In this document: piece by piece, positions 62,122 through 64,000 of the stretch
Numbering within the stretch: position 1 is the first letter of the stretch
Layout: each line of letters starts with the position of its first letter
Source: Agromyces aureus
Lineage (GTDB): Bacteria > Actinomycetota > Actinomycetes > Actinomycetales > Microbacteriaceae
DNA length: 64,000 nt
Assembly (NCBI RefSeq): GCF_001660485.1
Contig: NZ_CP013979.1
Location: 124,001-188,000, forward strand
Reading direction: 5' to 3'
The notes under the pieces: generated by a model
Told to the model about the DNA's origin: nothing
The model's input: only the letters and a program-made list of their open reading frames with translations
Databases searched by the model: none
Translations under genes and position numbers: made by a program

Positions 62122-62900
62122 CCGCGGCGAACCCCGGCGAGGTGCTCGACACCGACCTCGAGGCCGACGAGACCGTCGTCGTGGATCGGCGCGCGTCGGT
62201 CGGCACCCCGCCCGTCGCCCCCGCCGAGCTCGACGAGACGATCGTGGTGAGCCGGGGTCCGGCGCCGATCCCGCCGCCGCCCGTCGGGCCTGCGCCCTCC
62301 GATGTCTCGTCGAACCCCGAGCTCGACGAGACGATCGTCGTCGACCGGACCACGGCCCCGACCGTGCCGGCGGCGGTCGTGCCGGTCGGGATCGACGAGA
62401 CGATCGTCGTCGACCGCACGGCGACCGGAACCGGTCCCGCCACGACCGCACCGGCGACGACCGGGCCGGCCGCGACGGACCTCGCCGGCATCGGGCCGGC
62501 CGCGCCCGATGACACGATCGTGGTCGAGCGCACGGTCGTGCGCGCGACGCCCCTGCCGACCGACGGGCCCGACGCGATCATGCACGCGCCGATGCGTCGC
62601 AGCCGACGGGTGACCCCCGCGCCCGTCTCCGACGACGTGCTGCGCACGGCCGAGGTCGGCACCGGTCCGGGGCTCCTCGAGCACTATGCCGCGCGGCCGC
62701 TCGAGCCGACGGCGCCGAGGCTCGCCGCGCCCGCGTACACGGGCGGCGTGGAGCCGACGCGCGATCCTGCACAGCCGCTGCCGTCGGTGGCCCGCAGCTC
62801 GCGCCGATCCGCGATCGTCGTGCTGGCCGCGTTCGCGGGTTCGTGCGTGGTCGCCGTCGGCGGGCTCGCGGCCGTCGCGGTGCTCGCGTTCGTCGGCTGA
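62118..62900 (+). CDS. Tail-anchored threonine-array protein, candidate phospho-scaffold
   Basis: A 260-residue protein without recognised domains. Five repeats of the motif D-E/D-T-I/V-V-V followed by x-R occur at Thr19, Thr41, Thr72, Thr95 and Thr133, separated by Pro/Ala/Thr-rich spacers of 22-38 residues. A basic region (MRRSRRVT, about 188-195) and a C-terminal membrane helix (about 236-258) follow, so the array is cytoplasmic. Each motif has an acidic -1/-2, a Val at +3, and Arg at +5: suited to phosphorylation and FHA reading (pThr with hydrophobic +3). The FHA protein has the related DRTIVV. Last gene of the operon, starting by GTGA overlap with PP2C. The scaffold role is my inference. 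Confidence 0.7.
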   Translation: MTAANPGEVLDTDLEADETVVVDRRASVGTPPVAPAELDETIVVSRGPAPIPPPPVGPAPSDVSSNPELDETIVVDRTTAPTVPAAVVPVGIDETIVVDRTATGTGPATTAPATTGPAATDLAGIGPAAPDDTIVVERTVVRATPLPTDGPDAIMHAPMRRSRRVTPAPVSDDVLRTAEVGTGPGLLEHYAARPLEPTAPRLAAPAYTGGVEPTRDPAQPLPSVARSSRRSAIVVLAAFAGSCVVAVGGLAAVAVLAFVG

Positions 62901-62957
62901 GCCGCCCGCGCTCGGCCGTGCACGCTCAAGCGCTGACGCTCTCGCTCTCGCTCACGC

Positions 62958-63338
62958 TCACGCGAAGAGGAACAGCACGAAGCCGATGAGCGGCAGCGTG
63001 CCCTGGATGAGCGCGGGCCGCAGGTAGCCGCGACCCGTCGTCGTCAGCACGGCCGCTGCGAGCGCCATGCACGCCGTCGAGAACAGCACGAGCGCACGCC
63101 CGGCCTCGTCGACGCCCGACCACACGAGGATCAGTCCGAGCGCCGCGCCGATGCCGAGGAACAGGTTGTAGAAGCCCTGGTTGTAGGCCATCGGCTTCGT
63201 GATGTCGGCGGCGGCCTGATCGGCGACGCCGAAGGTCTTCCACGTCTTGGGCCGGGTCCACAGCACGCTCTCGAGCAGGAAGATGTAGCCGTGCAGCAGC
63301 GCGGCGAGGGCGACGAAGACGCTGGCGATGACGAGCAT
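62958..63338 (-). CDS. DUF1304 membrane protein
   Basis: A 126-residue protein with four membrane helices. The family motif HGYIFLLESVLWTRPKTWKTFG lies at about residues 16-37 and NQGFYNLFLG around 53-62. Function unknown. ATG 63338, with TACGAT 6 nt upstream, so probably leaderless. Convergent with the Thr-array gene, with 57 low-complexity bases (CTCGCTCACG repeats) between. Confidence 0.85.
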   Translation of the reverse strand: MLVIASVFVALAALLHGYIFLLESVLWTRPKTWKTFGVADQAAADITKPMAYNQGFYNLFLGIGAALGLILVWSGVDEAGRALVLFSTACMALAAAVLTTTGRGYLRPALIQGTLPLIGFVLFLFA

Positions 63339-63344
63339 GTCGCG

Positions 63345-63350
63345 ATCGTA
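63345..63350 (-). promoter_or_regulatory. -10 box TACGAT of the leaderless DUF1304 gene
   Basis: TACGAT on the minus strand is 6 nt before the ATG at 63338. Confidence 0.5.
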
Positions 63351-63447
63351 CCGAGGGGCCGGGCTCGCGGTCGTGGGGGCGCGCCCACCGGTGGTGCGGG
63401 CGCTCGCGCAGGCAGCGCAGGCCGCGCAGTTCCGGACCGCGCCGAGG

Positions 63448-64000
63448 TCAGTCGGCCGGGGCCTCCTGCTCGATGCGCAGTTCGCCGCCGAGGAACACGC
63501 CGAGTTCGGCGACGGATGCCTCGAGCGAGCGCTCCTCGTGGGCGTCGAGTCCGCGCCATGGCACGAGCCGCACGGCGGTGGCGGCCGACGCCGTCGGCGG
63601 CGCCCACCGCCCGATCATGACGCCGTCGCACATCAGGGCGTGGAGCGGAAATTCGGCGTGCACCACGGCATCGCCCTCGGCGTGCAGGAACGCCCTGGGC
63701 GACGCGTATCCCATGATGTACTCGTCGTAGGCCTGCAGCAGGTCGATGCGGGGCCCCGGCTCGGCGGCGGCACCGCCCCCGAACTCGCCCTCGAATCGTG
63801 CGAGCTGCGCCGAGCGCACGTGGTGGACGACCCCCTCGACGCCCAGGGTCTCGACCGGGTCGCCCGCGGCATCCGCTCGCTCGATGACGGCGGTGAGCGC
63901 CCGCCGCGCATCGGTCAGCGTGAAGCCCGACCACGACGCGAAGTCGCGATCGGTCACGGGGCCGCGGGCGTCGAGGAACCGCTCGGCCAGGTCGGCGAGC
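63448..64000 (-). CDS. Winged-helix DNA-binding protein (HTH_42/AlkZ-like), 5' end outside window
   Basis: The last 183 residues of a protein read from the right edge: LADLAERFLDARGPVTDRDF, then WSGFTLTDARRAL, LLQAYDEYIMGY and DGVMIGRWAPP. This is the conserved C-terminal half of the HTH_42 family (relatives of the AlkZ/YcaQ DNA glycosylases). The frame continues uninterrupted to base 64000, so the apparent GTG at 63957 is internal. The usual length of about 360 residues suggests half is missing. The AlkZ catalytic Gln-x-Asp would lie outside the window. Confidence 0.8.
   Translation of the reverse strand, partial: LADLAERFLDARGPVTDRDFASWSGFTLTDARRALTAVIERADAAGDPVETLGVEGVVHHVRSAQLARFEGEFGGGAAAEPGPRIDLLQAYDEYIMGYASPRAFLHAEGDAVVHAEFPLHALMCDGVMIGRWAPPTASAATAVRLVPWRGLDAHEERSLEASVAELGVFLGGELRIEQEAPAD

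Noticed and set aside
62901..62957. CTCGCTCACG-like short repeats as a possible iteron or CRISPR-like array
   Set aside because: Only a few irregular copies over about 40 bases; simple low-complexity spacer between convergent genes.
1..64000. CRISPR arrays, tRNA, rRNA, riboswitches
   Set aside because: I saw no regularly spaced repeats, no cloverleaf with conserved TTCGANNC arms, and no recognisable riboswitch core. A tRNAscan/Rfam search would be decisive.

Overview
This window comes from the chromosome of a high-GC actinobacterium, most likely a member of Microbacteriaceae (an Agromyces-like genome is my guess; genus not certain). The pointers are the very high G+C, GTG/ATG starts with TGA-dominated stops and ATGA/GTGA gene overlaps, a coproporphyrin-dependent heme cluster (hemE, hemY/cgoX, hemQ/chdC, hemH/cpfC), NucS mismatch endonuclease, single-chain glycyl-tRNA synthetase, and LAXTG-type wall sorting. 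I recognise no tRNA, rRNA, CRISPR array or insertion sequence. About 53 genes fill the window; three look broken (11829-13044 frameshift, 31422-32969 in-frame stop, 38135-38677 stop plus internal deletion).

Layout. 1-5 kb: a secreted M6 peptidase cut by the left edge, a HAD phosphatase, a hipB-hipA toxin-antitoxin pair behind a 33-bp palindromic operator, and a small lipoprotein. 5-14.5 kb: nucS, an MFS exporter, the threonine degradation pair tdh-kbl, a short-chain dehydrogenase, a LacI-type regulator sharing a 14-bp palindrome with the tdh upstream region, a frameshifted M20 amidohydrolase, and a MATE exporter. 14.5-28 kb: YccF protein, a two-gene solute-binding/VWA lipoprotein and membrane protein operon, M13 peptidase, beta-lactamase-fold protein, Nudix-hydrolase pair, lactate 2-monooxygenase, two convergent paralogous membrane esterases, and glyS. 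28-45 kb: heme biosynthesis (hemA leftward; hemE-hemY, three small envelope proteins, GntR, a methyltransferase remnant, hemQ-hemH-hemC-hemD, hemB-hemL rightward). 45-47.4 kb: CPA1 antiporter and a PH-like small protein.

47.6-62.9 kb is the most striking region: a compact operon of a membrane Ser/Thr kinase, a 2014-residue Ig-like surface protein, MoxR ATPase, DUF58 protein, membrane transglutaminase-like protein lacking recognisable catalytic residues, FHA membrane protein, PP2C phosphatase, and a tail-anchored protein carrying five D-E/D-T-I/V-V-V motifs. It resembles the PFNA cluster described in bifidobacteria. I infer a kinase/phosphatase/FHA circuit in which the threonine array is a phospho-scaffold. 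The window closes with a DUF1304 protein and a partial winged-helix gene.

A DNA-level signal cuts across the whole window: the 10-mer GGATGCCGCG, counting both orientations, appears about 48 times, sometimes as inverted pairs, and in the coding copies checked it always sits in one codon phase. It looks like a selected sequence word (uptake, segregation or nucleoid-type signal). A second recurrent signal is a TANNNT box exactly 6-7 nt before many start codons, which predicts leaderless mRNAs.
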